Shown here: positions 6,262 to 14,374 of the stretch, one piece after another
Layout: the number at the start of each line of letters is the position of its first letter
Position numbering within the stretch: the first letter of the stretch is position 1
Notes under the pieces: model-generated
Told to the model about the DNA's origin: nothing
Databases searched by the model: none
What the model saw: only the letters and a program-made list of their open reading frames with translations
Virus record (IMG/VR): IMGVR_UViG_3300036814_000149
Coordinates: 1 to 23,764 of that record
Reading direction: 5' to 3' (one strand)
Origin: a virus
Length of the DNA: 23,764 nt
Made by a program: the position numbers and the translations under genes

Positions 6262-7250
6262 TGAGCGAAGCCGGTACTACAGAAGCTGGCCCACGCTCTA
6301 TGGGACAAATTGAGGATACGTTTTCCCAAATGCTCACCGGGACCGAAGAGCAACCCGAAGAAGATTCTTCTAACGAAGAGCAACCCTCAACGGATTCTTT
6401 GGATATAGAGCAAGAGGACGCCGAGTTTGCCGATGACTCGGTGGTGGATGAGCAGTACGATGACGAACAGGACGATGAACAACTCGACAGCGAGGCCCAG
6501 GCGTTTACCGTCACAGTTGACGGCAAGCCTGAAGAGGTGCCGCTGGACGAACTCATCGCTGGATACCATCGCTATGCTACATACACGAAAAAGAGCCAGG
6601 AGCTTGCACAGGAGCGAGATGGCTTTGGTGAGGAGCAACAGGCTCTACGGCAAATGTACCAGCAATACCAGGGGGTACTGAGCCAACTCCACGGACAGAT
6701 GGAGGCCGCCAACAAGCCGCCAAATATGGATTGGGACGCTCTTGAACGAGAGAATCCGGTCCAGTTTCTGAAACTCAAATACCTTGAGCAACAGAGGGCT
6801 GGCGAGATACAGGCGGTGCAAGCCGAACAGGCGCGTATGCAACAACTTCTTGCCGGTGAGAATGACAAGAAACTGCAAGAGCGCCTGACGGTCGAGCAGA
6901 GTCTGGTGTTGGAGAAAATTCCCGAGTGGGCCGATGGCGATCTACAGGCCACCGAACAGCGCAAGCTGGTCGAGTTCGGTAAGGCGATTGGGTACAGCGA
7001 CAACGAACTCAATACGCTTTACGATCATAGGGCGTTGGTCGTGTTACGCGATGCGATGCGCTATAACGAACTCACGAACGGCGACAGGATCACAGAGGCG
7101 AAATCAAAAATCGGTAGCGTGAAGGGCGGCAACAAAGAGACATCCCGCCGAGTGCGCTCCCGTCAGGTGAAGTCAAAGAGGGCGCAGTTGAAAAGGACCG
7201 GAAAGGTCGATGACGCTGCGGCTTTGTTTGCCGACATCTTGACGGAATAA
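6261..7250 (+). CDS. Scaffolding-like head assembly protein
   Basis: The product probably guides coat assembly and is then released or degraded. It has 329 residues. It begins with a long, very acidic region (to about residue 80, rich in Glu, Asp and Gln). A segment FTVTVDGKPEEVPLDELIAG follows at about 81-100, then glutamine-rich helices to about 220. The Lys/Arg-rich C-terminus (about 275-315) matches the basic coat-binding end typical of scaffolds. Position directly before the capsid gene supports the role. The ribosome binding site GAAGGAAG precedes the ATG, which overlaps the previous stop by one base. I see no protease motif. Confidence 0.8.
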   Translation: MSEAGTTEAGPRSMGQIEDTFSQMLTGTEEQPEEDSSNEEQPSTDSLDIEQEDAEFADDSVVDEQYDDEQDDEQLDSEAQAFTVTVDGKPEEVPLDELIAGYHRYATYTKKSQELAQERDGFGEEQQALRQMYQQYQGVLSQLHGQMEAANKPPNMDWDALERENPVQFLKLKYLEQQRAGEIQAVQAEQARMQQLLAGENDKKLQERLTVEQSLVLEKIPEWADGDLQATEQRKLVEFGKAIGYSDNELNTLYDHRALVVLRDAMRYNELTNGDRITEAKSKIGSVKGGNKETSRRVRSRQVKSKRAQLKRTGKVDDAAALFADILTE

Positions 7251-7266
7251 CTGGAGATTTAGAATC

Positions 7267-8274
7267 ATGGCAGTGGTCACCAATACGTTTCTTACCTACG
7301 ACGCGAAAGGCATTAGGGAGGATCTCAGTGACTTGATCTCTGATATCAGCCCGACTACAACGCCCTTTCAGAGCAACATTGGGTCGAGAGACGCAGATAA
7401 CACCTATTTCGAGTGGCAGACCGACAGCCTCGCTACGGCCAGTGGGACGCCCGTAATCGAAGGCGCGGATCTATCGACATTCACGGCAGTCACACCAACC
7501 GTTCGTCTTGGCAACTACGCCCAGATCAACATGGTGGACTTCATCATCTCAGGCACCGAGCAGCGCGTGGACAAGGCTGGTCGGGCGTCAGAGGTTGGCT
7601 ACCAGGCAGCGAAAGCTGCGAAGGAACTCAAGCGCAACGTCGAAGTAGCTGCGCTGCTGAACGGAGTTGGTGCGGTTGCTGGTGCGACTGCGACAGCCCG
7701 TGTCACAGCCGGGTTCCCTTGCTGGCTGAAAACCAACGAAACCTCCACAAACGTGACAGCGCCTAGTTACTCGGGTTCAACCCCGACAGGTGCAGCCCAG
7801 GTGTGGAAGGCTTTCGGAACGCCCACGGCGTTTACGGAGGCGATGCTCAAAACCACGATGCAGGAATGCTATTCCAGTGGTGGCGAGCCGTCGATGCTTA
7901 TGGTTGGTCCTTTCAACAAGACCGCCGTTAGCGCCTTCAGTGGTATCGCTTCTAGCCGCTACAACGTGGACGGCGCAGAGCCGTCAGTGATCATCGGGGC
8001 CGCAGACATTTATGTCAGCGACTTCGGTAATCTGTCCGTTGTGCCGAACCGTTTCTTCACATCAGTGATCGACGCTGGTGCTGGTTCGCTGATGAATAAC
8101 TGGGCGTTCTTGATCGACCCAGACGAGGTGAGGATCGCGAATCTGCGGCCTTACACCATCGAGACATTGGCGAAGACGGGTGACGCTGATAAGCGGATGG
8201 TACTCCAAGAGTGGGGGCTTCAGGTTAATAATGAGAAGGCCCACGGTGTAGTCGCCGGAATTACCTCGGCGTAG
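7267..8274 (+). CDS. Major capsid protein (DUF5309/SU10-like, HK97 fold expected)
   Basis: The 335-residue product has the pattern of the DUF5309 family, which includes the SU10-type major head protein. It shows NTFLTYDAKGIREDLSDLI at the start, then ISPTTTPFQSNIG, then FEWQTDSL, a strand region LGNYAQINMVDFIISGTE, and a helix VGYQAAKAAKELKRNVE that resembles the spine helix of HK97-fold coats. A GGAG at 7253-7256 gives a good ribosome binding site. No N-terminal protease-cleaved delta domain is evident, fitting a separate scaffold. A strong hairpin lies six bases after the stop. Confidence 0.9.
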   Translation: MAVVTNTFLTYDAKGIREDLSDLISDISPTTTPFQSNIGSRDADNTYFEWQTDSLATASGTPVIEGADLSTFTAVTPTVRLGNYAQINMVDFIISGTEQRVDKAGRASEVGYQAAKAAKELKRNVEVAALLNGVGAVAGATATARVTAGFPCWLKTNETSTNVTAPSYSGSTPTGAAQVWKAFGTPTAFTEAMLKTTMQECYSSGGEPSMLMVGPFNKTAVSAFSGIASSRYNVDGAEPSVIIGAADIYVSDFGNLSVVPNRFFTSVIDAGAGSLMNNWAFLIDPDEVRIANLRPYTIETLAKTGDADKRMVLQEWGLQVNNEKAHGVVAGITSA

Positions 8275-8279
8275 TTCTG

Positions 8280-8310
8280 CTGGTGGGGTGGGGGCTTCGG
8301 CCCCTGCCCC
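8280..8310 (+). repeat. Strong UUCG hairpin, copy 2, after the capsid gene
   Basis: These 31 bases are identical to 3871-3901. The stem GGGGTGGGGGC/GCCCCTGCCCC closes on TTCG. The hairpin lies between the capsid stop (8274) and the next ATG (8326). Here too there is no following T tract. A hairpin after a highly expressed capsid message would be expected to block 3' exonucleases or mark a processing or partial-termination point. Confidence 0.8.
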
Positions 8311-8325
8311 CTAGTAGGCACCATA

Positions 8326-8646
8326 ATGTCTATGAAACGAGTGCTGGACTACGATCCAGCCACGGGCATCACGCAGTGGTTTCATTACGATGAGGCCACT
8401 GGCGATATGGGTCTGGAATCCGAGCAGGATGTGACCTCAATAGTTGAGGGCACAAAAGGCGCTTTTAACCCGGTGGACGAACGTGCTGCCTGGAAGGGTG
8501 ACGTTCACAAGATCGCGTCGATCCCAATGACCATCTACCACGAACTCGCGAAGATATCGAACAATTTTAAGGACCAGCGAGCGATCCGTAGGTGGCTGAA
8601 CGACAAAGACAATCGCGTGTTCAGGACGAGGCCGGGGAGGGTCTAG
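8326..8646 (+). CDS. Conserved phage protein between capsid and adaptor
   Basis: The 106-residue product starts with a beta-hairpin-like DYDPATGITQWFHYDEATGD. It continues with a QDVTSIVEG segment, then KIASIPMTIYHELAK, and ends LNDKDNRVFRTRPGRV. This order is familiar to me from many marine and T7-like podoviruses, at the same place after the capsid gene. No function is established that I know of. The start is ATG at 8326, with another ATG two codons later. The stop is directly followed by the GTG of the adaptor gene. Confidence 0.65.
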   Translation: MSMKRVLDYDPATGITQWFHYDEATGDMGLESEQDVTSIVEGTKGAFNPVDERAAWKGDVHKIASIPMTIYHELAKISNNFKDQRAIRRWLNDKDNRVFRTRPGRV

Positions 8647-9279
8647 GTGGCGATCACGACCTACGCACAGTTACAGACGGCGACAGCGAACTGGCTCGAC
8701 CGCACTGACCTGACGGCGCGCATCCCAGAGTTCATCGAACTCGCGGAAGCCAACTTCAATCGCGTGATCCGACAGCCGGATATGATCGCGAAGGATGACT
8801 CGTTTTCGCTCGCGAGCCGTTACACCACACTGCCGACTAACACGCTTGAGATCATCAGAATCGTGGTCGATCTCTCGCCGGTAATTGTGTTGGAGTATAT
8901 GACGCCGGAAGAGATATCAGAGCGCAGAATCGTGATGAACGCGACCGGCAAGCCGTACTACTTTACGACGATTGGCGGGGCGAGCGGCCAGTTGGAGATA
9001 TTGCCCTCACCTGACTCGACCTACACTTCCAGCATCGTCTACTACACGCGGATCGCTGCACTAACTGATTCGGCTACGAGCAATTGGCTGTTAGCCGCAC
9101 ATCCCGACATCTACCTGTTCGGGACGCTAGTAGAGGCAGAGCCGTACCTCAAGAATGACGAAAGACTCGCGATGTGGTCGGCCCGTCTCGACAAGGCGCT
9201 CAATGATCTGCGCTTACAGGGACAGCGGGAGCGGCATACTGCGTCTGGCCTCCGAATGCGCTCACGGGTACTAGGATAG
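8647..9279 (+). CDS. Head-tail adaptor protein (SU10-type)
   Basis: The product probably binds under the portal ring and connects it to the tail. The 210-residue sequence has the pattern of SU10-type adaptors. It starts TTYAQLQTATANWLDRTDL, followed by a helix IPEFIELAEANFNRVIR. A beta-rich middle contains TLPTNTLEIIRI and YYFTTIGGASGQLEILPSP. A C-terminal helical segment contains GTLVEAEPYLKND and AMWSARLDKALNDL. Helix-beta-helix order and position after the capsid agree. The start is GTG at 8647, immediately after the previous stop. Confidence 0.8.
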   Translation: MAITTYAQLQTATANWLDRTDLTARIPEFIELAEANFNRVIRQPDMIAKDDSFSLASRYTTLPTNTLEIIRIVVDLSPVIVLEYMTPEEISERRIVMNATGKPYYFTTIGGASGQLEILPSPDSTYTSSIVYYTRIAALTDSATSNWLLAAHPDIYLFGTLVEAEPYLKNDERLAMWSARLDKALNDLRLQGQRERHTASGLRMRSRVLG

Positions 9280-9283
9280 GACT

Positions 9284-11464
9284 ATGGCTACTGCAAATCT
9301 GGAGATCACGCTGCCAACTGTCGGGGGAAGCACCGACACCTGGGGCGGAACGCTCAACACGGGGATCACGAAGATAGACGCCCTGTTCAGTGTCAGCGGC
9401 ACCGATGTCACTATGGCTAACGTCAAGTTCAACAGTATCGGACTTCAGGAAACGGGCGCTGGCACCGACACGGTCAAGATTCAAGCTCCTTCGGCGGTCA
9501 CCCAGCACACGCTGACGATGCCAGGGGCTGTGCCTTCAGCTAACGAGGTACTGACGGCTTCGGACGGAAGCGGCACCCTGAGCTGGGCTGCACCTACTGT
9601 TGGCGACATCACCTCTGTGGTGGCTGGCGCAGGAATGACAGGTGGCGGCACAAGCGGAGCGGTCACCCTGAATGTGATCGGCACGGCAGATAAGATCACA
9701 GTATCGGCTGACGCAGTAACCATCGCCTCTGGGTATGTAGGCCAAAGCAGCATTACCACGTTGGGCACGATAGGGACAGGCGTCTGGAATGGCACTGCTA
9801 TCACTGGGGCGTACATCGATCCCACAAGTTCACCGCTCGCTAACACCAAAATCTGGATCGGCAGTGCGTCAAATGTTGCAGCGGAATTTGCGCTTTCCGG
9901 CGATGCGACAATGTCAGCCGGGGGAGCCGTCACGGTAGTGGCCGCTCCTGCTGGGACGCTGACGGGAACGACCCTGAAGTCTACCGTGGTCACCTCCAGT
10001 TTGACCGCCGTAGGCACGATTGCTACAGGCGTCTGGAATGGCACCGCTATCGCGAACGCTAATCTCGCCAACTCGACGGTCGCCTACGGAGGAGTGACGC
10101 TGGCTCTGGGGGCCTCCGACGCAACCCCGGCTTTCAACCTCTCCGACGCGACCGCCTATACGGGCGACAGTGCGCTCGTCACTACCGGGACTATCACCAG
10201 TGGGACATGGCAGGGCACGACTGTAGCGGTGAATAAGGGCGGCACGGGGCTGGCGTCTTATGCCGCCGGTGACATTGTATACGCGAGTGGCGCTACCACG
10301 CTCGCAAAACTCGCCAAAGGCTCAGACACCGAAGTGTTGACACTCGCTAGTGGCGTCCCAACCTGGGCCGCTCCTACTGTTGGCGACATCACAGGCGTAA
10401 CTGCTGGCACCGGGTTGTCAGGAGGCGGCACTACCGGCACGGTCACACTCAACGTCGAAGCCGCGCAGACCCAGATCACCTCAGTCGGTGCATTGGGTGC
10501 TGGCTCCATCAGCAGTGGCTTTGGGGCCATCGACGTTGGCTCCTCCTCCATCGACGGCGGCACGATCACCGGGACGTTCGTGGGCAATGTCACTGGCAAC
10601 GCCTCTGGCTCTTCTGGATCCTGCACGGGCAACTCAGCCACTGCTACCCTCGCCTCCACGGTCACCGTGGCGGCCTCTGGTGGTGACGCGACTTCGCATA
10701 TCGCGATGTTCGACAGCGCCACCGGCTCGCTTGCAGCATTGACTGATCCGGGCATCACTTACAACGCTACCACGAATGTACTGACATCGACTTTCGCTGG
10801 AGCATTGACCGGCAATGTCACTGGCAACGCCTCTGGCTCTGCATTAACCGTAACTCAGGCGGCGCAGACGGCGATCACAAGCGTCGGAACGCTGAGTGCG
10901 CTGACTGTCACGGGTGCCCTTGTCGCAAATGACGATGTGACGATGGCCGCTACGAAAAAGCTGTACTTAGACGGAGGTGGTGACACCTATCTGGCGGAGC
11001 AGGGGGCGGATGATTTCCACATATTCGTTGGTGGCTCTGAAAAGATGAGGCTCACAGGAAACACCGCGCGCTTCCCCGGAGCCTACGCGAACACCACCGG
11101 AAGCGCCGTCAATATGTTTGTGAGTTCCTCAGGCGACTTGGCCCGCTCGACATCATCGCTGCGGTATAAGACTGATGTCGTGGATTACGAATTGGAACGG
11201 GCGCAGAGCCTAATTGCCGCGCTTGAGCCGATTAGTTATAGGCACAAGCAGGAGGATCATCACCACCTTGGATTTACAGCGGAGGCGGTGTCCCCGCTTG
11301 AGCCCTTACTTGTGGCGCTCAATGAGGATGGAGAGCCAGATTCCCTTGAGTATGAGCGCATCGTCGTTCCGCTCACAGCGGTAGTGCAGAGCCAGATGGC
11401 TGAGATTGCCGCCTTAACGGACCGTATCGCGGCGCTAGAGGCAAGCGCGTCGGATGGAGTCTGA
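9284..11464 (+). CDS. Tail fibre/spike with C-terminal intramolecular chaperone (peptidase S74)
   Basis: The product is probably a trimeric host-binding fibre. It has 726 residues. Most of the length is Gly/Ser/Thr/Ala-rich beta repeats such as GTGVWNGTAI, repeated with variation. From about residue 622 the sequence becomes an S74-type chaperone. SSLRYK provides Ser624 and Lys629 at the spacing of the known Ser-Lys self-cleavage dyad. LEPISYRHK, HHLGFTAEAV and a final helix VVQSQMAEIAALTDRIAALEA follow. In this family the chaperone folds the trimer and then cuts itself off. The fibre sits between adaptor and tail hub. The last 11 bases overlap the next gene. Confidence 0.85.
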   Translation: MATANLEITLPTVGGSTDTWGGTLNTGITKIDALFSVSGTDVTMANVKFNSIGLQETGAGTDTVKIQAPSAVTQHTLTMPGAVPSANEVLTASDGSGTLSWAAPTVGDITSVVAGAGMTGGGTSGAVTLNVIGTADKITVSADAVTIASGYVGQSSITTLGTIGTGVWNGTAITGAYIDPTSSPLANTKIWIGSASNVAAEFALSGDATMSAGGAVTVVAAPAGTLTGTTLKSTVVTSSLTAVGTIATGVWNGTAIANANLANSTVAYGGVTLALGASDATPAFNLSDATAYTGDSALVTTGTITSGTWQGTTVAVNKGGTGLASYAAGDIVYASGATTLAKLAKGSDTEVLTLASGVPTWAAPTVGDITGVTAGTGLSGGGTTGTVTLNVEAAQTQITSVGALGAGSISSGFGAIDVGSSSIDGGTITGTFVGNVTGNASGSSGSCTGNSATATLASTVTVAASGGDATSHIAMFDSATGSLAALTDPGITYNATTNVLTSTFAGALTGNVTGNASGSALTVTQAAQTAITSVGTLSALTVTGALVANDDVTMAATKKLYLDGGGDTYLAEQGADDFHIFVGGSEKMRLTGNTARFPGAYANTTGSAVNMFVSSSGDLARSTSSLRYKTDVVDYELERAQSLIAALEPISYRHKQEDHHHLGFTAEAVSPLEPLLVALNEDGEPDSLEYERIVVPLTAVVQSQMAEIAALTDRIAALEASASDGV
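10583..10840 (+). repeat. Internal fibre repeats (30-base exact copies)
   Basis: Bases 10583-10612 and 10811-10840 are identical over 30 positions (protein GNVTGNASGS). A second pair lies outside this span: 20 identical bases at 9593-9612 and 10373-10392, encoding the core of two about 33-residue repeats that both read WAAPTVGDIT. Exact DNA copies inside a receptor-binding shaft point to recent internal duplication or recombination, a common route to fibre length change. Confidence 0.8.
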
Positions 11465-11669
11465 GTTGACCACCATACTGAGTTTCCTGGCTATTCCGGC
11501 GGCAGCGGGCGCAGCGTGGGCTGGCGTGAAAAGCGGCCTGAATGGCGCGAGACAGTCGATAGCCCAGATAGAGAAAATAGTCACCAGACTAGACGATAAG
11601 GTGGATTCACATGGCGAAAGGATCACGGCACTTGAAGTCGAAACTAGCAACCTCAAAGAGCGACGGTAA
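11454..11669 (+). CDS. Small membrane-anchored coiled-coil protein (holin-like candidate)
   Basis: The 71-residue product has one hydrophobic segment at about residues 7-25 (ILSFLAIPAAAGAAWAGV). A charged helix with heptad-like spacing follows, from about 32 to the end (IAQIEKIVTRLDDKV, then ITALEVETSNLKER). One membrane segment plus a coiled coil resembles XhlA-type lysis accessory proteins, but with the membrane segment first. It could instead be a virion or superinfection factor. It starts 11 bases inside the fibre gene, so it is probably coupled to it. A more typical holin is at 20736. Confidence 0.55.
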   Translation: MESELTTILSFLAIPAAAGAAWAGVKSGLNGARQSIAQIEKIVTRLDDKVDSHGERITALEVETSNLKERR

Positions 11670-11670
11670 T

Positions 11671-11922
11671 ATGAGTGCAGTCGAGGGACAGGATTTCGGG
11701 AGCGATGTCACGGCCATCTCTATGGACGAGATTGTGCCACTTGAGGACGGGCAAGCTGAGATTTACGAGCGAGCGTTCCAGGGGTTCCATGATTCTCGCG
11801 AGAATCTCCAGAGCCTTCTGGTCGCGGGCGGGTTCGCGAACAAGGACATCATCAAGGCAGAGTTTCAGGGCGACAACAAGCATTTTGTTACCCGGCCCTC
11901 TGCGAATGGCGCACCTGGCTAA
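11671..11922 (+). CDS. Hypothetical phage protein
   Basis: The ATG at 11671, one base after the previous stop, gives 83 residues. An upstream in-frame ATG at 11611 would overlap the previous gene by 59 bases and adds a basic 20-residue segment that looks out of place. The product is acidic, with a helix GQAEIYERAFQGFHDSRENLQSLL, split by Gly. It ends NKHFVTRPSANG. I do not recognise the family. Its stop overlaps the start of the tail hub gene, so it belongs to the same translational series. Confidence 0.55.
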   Translation: MSAVEGQDFGSDVTAISMDEIVPLEDGQAEIYERAFQGFHDSRENLQSLLVAGGFANKDIIKAEFQGDNKHFVTRPSANGAPG

Positions 11923-13745
11923 TGCCTCCCGCGCAATACGTTCCACTTCAGTTCGCGCCAGGTGTCTGGAAGAACGGCACCTTATACCAGGCGCAAGGTC
12001 GCTGGTATGACGCTGATCTGATGCGGTGGAGCGTTGGCGCGTTAGGCCCCGTGGGCGGCTGGCGGGCATGGGGTCCTAGTACGACCCCCATCACGAATGT
12101 GCCACGAACCTCGCTCCCGTGGATGGACAATACGTTCCGGCGTTGGATCGCTGTCGGCACCTACGCGAATCTGTATGTCTACGATCATGCCGCGAACCTG
12201 TACGACATCACGCCTACCGGATTCACGGCTGGCCGAGAGGACGCTGACCCGAATACGGGCTACGGTAACGGAGTTTACGGCCAATCGACTTACGGCAACG
12301 CCCGCCCAGACCTTGGCATCCCCGAACCAGCCACGATCTGGAGCATGGATCTGTGGGGCGAGGATTTCGTTGGATGCACCCCCGATGACGGCGATATCTA
12401 CCAGTGGGACTTGAGCGGTGGGACGCCAACCTCGACCGTAGCAGCGCGTATCGCGAACTCGCCACAATTCGTTATTGCCACGGCGGTGACCAGCCAGAGA
12501 ATCCAGATGGCGTTTGGTGGAGTGCCTTCTGGCGGGGCAGAAGCCAACCGAGATCGCCGTAGAATCTTCTGGTCGGACTCGGAGGACAACACCGATTGGA
12601 CGGCGAGTGCAACGAACCAGGCCGGTGACCACATCCTTGAGACTGAGGGCGACCTACTCGGCGCGGTCAAGGTTCGCGACAAGCTGCTCATCTTCACTAC
12701 GATTGACGCCCACACTGCTACCTACGTTGGCCTCCCCTACGCTTATCAGTTTGACCGTATAGGCGACAGTTGCGGCCCCGTTTCGATCAATGCGGTGGTG
12801 GTAGCTGGCCCGACAGCGTATTGGATGGGACGCAGCGCCCAGGGCTTCTTCATGTACGATGGCTACGTTCAGGCGATACCATGTGATGTAGAATCGTTCC
12901 TCGTCAACGAGATAAACCAAGCGCAAGCGAGTAAGGTGATCGCTTGGCACAACACTCTATTCAACGAGGTGTGTTGGTTCTATCCAGGCGATAGCAGTGA
13001 GGTCGATGCCTATATCAGCTATAACTACCTCGAGAAGCATTGGTCGGTCGGCACGATGGCGCGTAGCGCGGTGATGAGTCGCGGCATCTTCCTGCACCCG
13101 ATCCTCTTCGATCCTAGCGGCAACCCATACGAGCATGAGGCGGGCAACACCTACCAAGACGCGGGTCCAGCGGTGGCACTTGGCACTAATCCAGTCGCAA
13201 CGACAAGCACTTCCGACGCGGTCATCAAGATTACCGATAGCGCAGGGCACGGCCTAGAGATTGGAGACAGTGTGAAGATCGCTAGGGCTACTGCGGTTGG
13301 CGGGATAATCGCCGCTCGGATCAATGTGTGGGTGACGGTGGCTTCAGTGCCCACGGCAACCACTTTCACCGCGAATCTTGGTGGCGCGAACGCGACAAGC
13401 GTGACAACAGGCGGTGGCTCCACGGTCATCGCCACATATAGTGCTGGTCCGATATTCGTGCCATATGTAGAATCTGGGCCGGTCGAGCTTGGTGACGGGA
13501 ATAGAATCCTGTCAGCTACGAGCTTGATCCCCGATGTGACGGCGCTAGGCGACATCACGACCACGTTCTATACAAGGCTGTACCCGACTGACTCCGATGC
13601 AACGCACGGGCCGTACACGCTCGCCGCGCCGACTTCAGTCCGCTTCACGGGCCGAACTTGCCGCATGAAGGCGACTTCTGACTCTAGCGCAGCATGGAAT
13701 CTGGGTATTCCGCGCCTTGAGATGCAGCCAGGGGGCAGACGATGA
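11922..13745 (+). CDS. Tail hub/stabilisation protein (P22 gp10-like)
   Basis: The product is probably the beta-rich hub that closes the portal channel and carries fibres or needle. It has 607 residues. The N-terminus (PLQFAPGVWKNGTLYQAQGRWYDADLMRW) and a following blade pattern (WIAVGTYANLYVYD, IFWSDSEDNTDW, LLIFTTIDAHTATYVG, GFFMYDGYV, WSVGTMARSA) resemble the propeller-like P22 gp10 family and its environmental relatives. Residues about 425-505 look like an inserted domain, with HGLEIGDSVKI and a GGGSTVIATY end. That insert resembles small ubiquitin/Ig-like modules found in phage structural proteins. Stop and next start overlap (ATGA). Confidence 0.75.
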   Translation: MPPAQYVPLQFAPGVWKNGTLYQAQGRWYDADLMRWSVGALGPVGGWRAWGPSTTPITNVPRTSLPWMDNTFRRWIAVGTYANLYVYDHAANLYDITPTGFTAGREDADPNTGYGNGVYGQSTYGNARPDLGIPEPATIWSMDLWGEDFVGCTPDDGDIYQWDLSGGTPTSTVAARIANSPQFVIATAVTSQRIQMAFGGVPSGGAEANRDRRRIFWSDSEDNTDWTASATNQAGDHILETEGDLLGAVKVRDKLLIFTTIDAHTATYVGLPYAYQFDRIGDSCGPVSINAVVVAGPTAYWMGRSAQGFFMYDGYVQAIPCDVESFLVNEINQAQASKVIAWHNTLFNEVCWFYPGDSSEVDAYISYNYLEKHWSVGTMARSAVMSRGIFLHPILFDPSGNPYEHEAGNTYQDAGPAVALGTNPVATTSTSDAVIKITDSAGHGLEIGDSVKIARATAVGGIIAARINVWVTVASVPTATTFTANLGGANATSVTTGGGSTVIATYSAGPIFVPYVESGPVELGDGNRILSATSLIPDVTALGDITTTFYTRLYPTDSDATHGPYTLAAPTSVRFTGRTCRMKATSDSSAAWNLGIPRLEMQPGGRR

Positions 13746-13984
13746 CGGTTTCCGCACCATCTGGCGTAAAACGGCTAACGCTGCCCGAACCCCGGCAAGA
13801 ATATGACCGCCAGGCGCTTATATTTAACAATATCGCGATGGAAGAGGCCGACAGAAGCAATTTTAAGCACTTTGAGGATGTCGATTTAGCCAACAACGAG
13901 CGTTTGATCTTGGTTTCTGCCAACGGGACACGCTATAGTGTTACCGTGACCGACGCGGGCACCTTGGGGACTACGGCGATATGA
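13742..13984 (+). CDS. Small conserved virion-module protein
   Basis: The 80-residue product has the pattern RLTLPEPRQEYDRQALIF, then a charged linker, then beta strands RLILVSANGTRYSVTVTDAG. Similar short proteins with LPEPR-x2-YD followed by an NGTRY strand pair are familiar from the tail region of other podovirus-like phages. They may be fibre-attachment or small structural proteins, but I know of no proven role. It overlaps both neighbours by four bases, so it is strongly coupled to the hub gene. Confidence 0.55.
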   Translation: MTVSAPSGVKRLTLPEPRQEYDRQALIFNNIAMEEADRSNFKHFEDVDLANNERLILVSANGTRYSVTVTDAGTLGTTAI

Positions 13985-14373
13985 ATTCGACTCAGCACAA
14001 CGGGTTCACAGAGGCTTGGGAGCGCAGCAAGCCGTTTTTAGCTGATGCGCTAGAAAAAAGCGGCAACGAATACACGGTAGACGATGTTTTGAAGGAGATA
14101 GAGGACGATCACGCGATCTTCTATCCAACCCAAAAGGGCGCGTCAGTTTTTCGAATTGCGCTATATCCACAGAAGCGGATGCTTCGAATCTGGCTCGCTG
14201 GTGGCGACATGGAGTCGAGCATTGAGAGCATTTTAGCGACGGCAGAATTCCACGCTAAAGAACACGAATGTGACGGGATCGAAGTGGTGGGGCGCAGGGG
14301 CTGGGAGAAAGTCCTAAAGCCCTACGGCTATGAGCATAAGCGGGTGGTGCTTATCAAGGAGCTAGGGAACTAA
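13981..14373 (+). CDS. Acyltransferase-fold-like phage protein
   Basis: The 130-residue product shows YTVDDVLKEIEDDHAIFYP, a strand pair around ASVFRIALYPQKRMLRIWLAGG, a helix, then CDGIEVVGRRGWEKVLKPYGY. The last motif and overall order resemble a GNAT-like acyltransferase fold seen in small phage proteins, including T7 gp13-type internal virion proteins. I do not see a clear acetyl-CoA loop, so catalysis is doubtful. Its place just before the large ejection-type genes fits an internal virion or assembly role. It overlaps the previous stop by four bases. Confidence 0.55.
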   Translation: MNSTQHNGFTEAWERSKPFLADALEKSGNEYTVDDVLKEIEDDHAIFYPTQKGASVFRIALYPQKRMLRIWLAGGDMESSIESILATAEFHAKEHECDGIEVVGRRGWEKVLKPYGYEHKRVVLIKELGN

Positions 14374-14374
14374 A

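Noticed and set aside
8280-8310. Classical intrinsic terminator after the capsid gene
   Set aside because: The stem is strong but no T tract follows, so I list it as a hairpin repeat rather than a terminator.
9481-10758. Long minus-strand open frames opposite the fibre gene (9481-10071 and 10258-10758)
   Set aside because: They arise from the biased Gly/Ser/Thr codons of the fibre shaft; products are Val/Pro/Ala low complexity.
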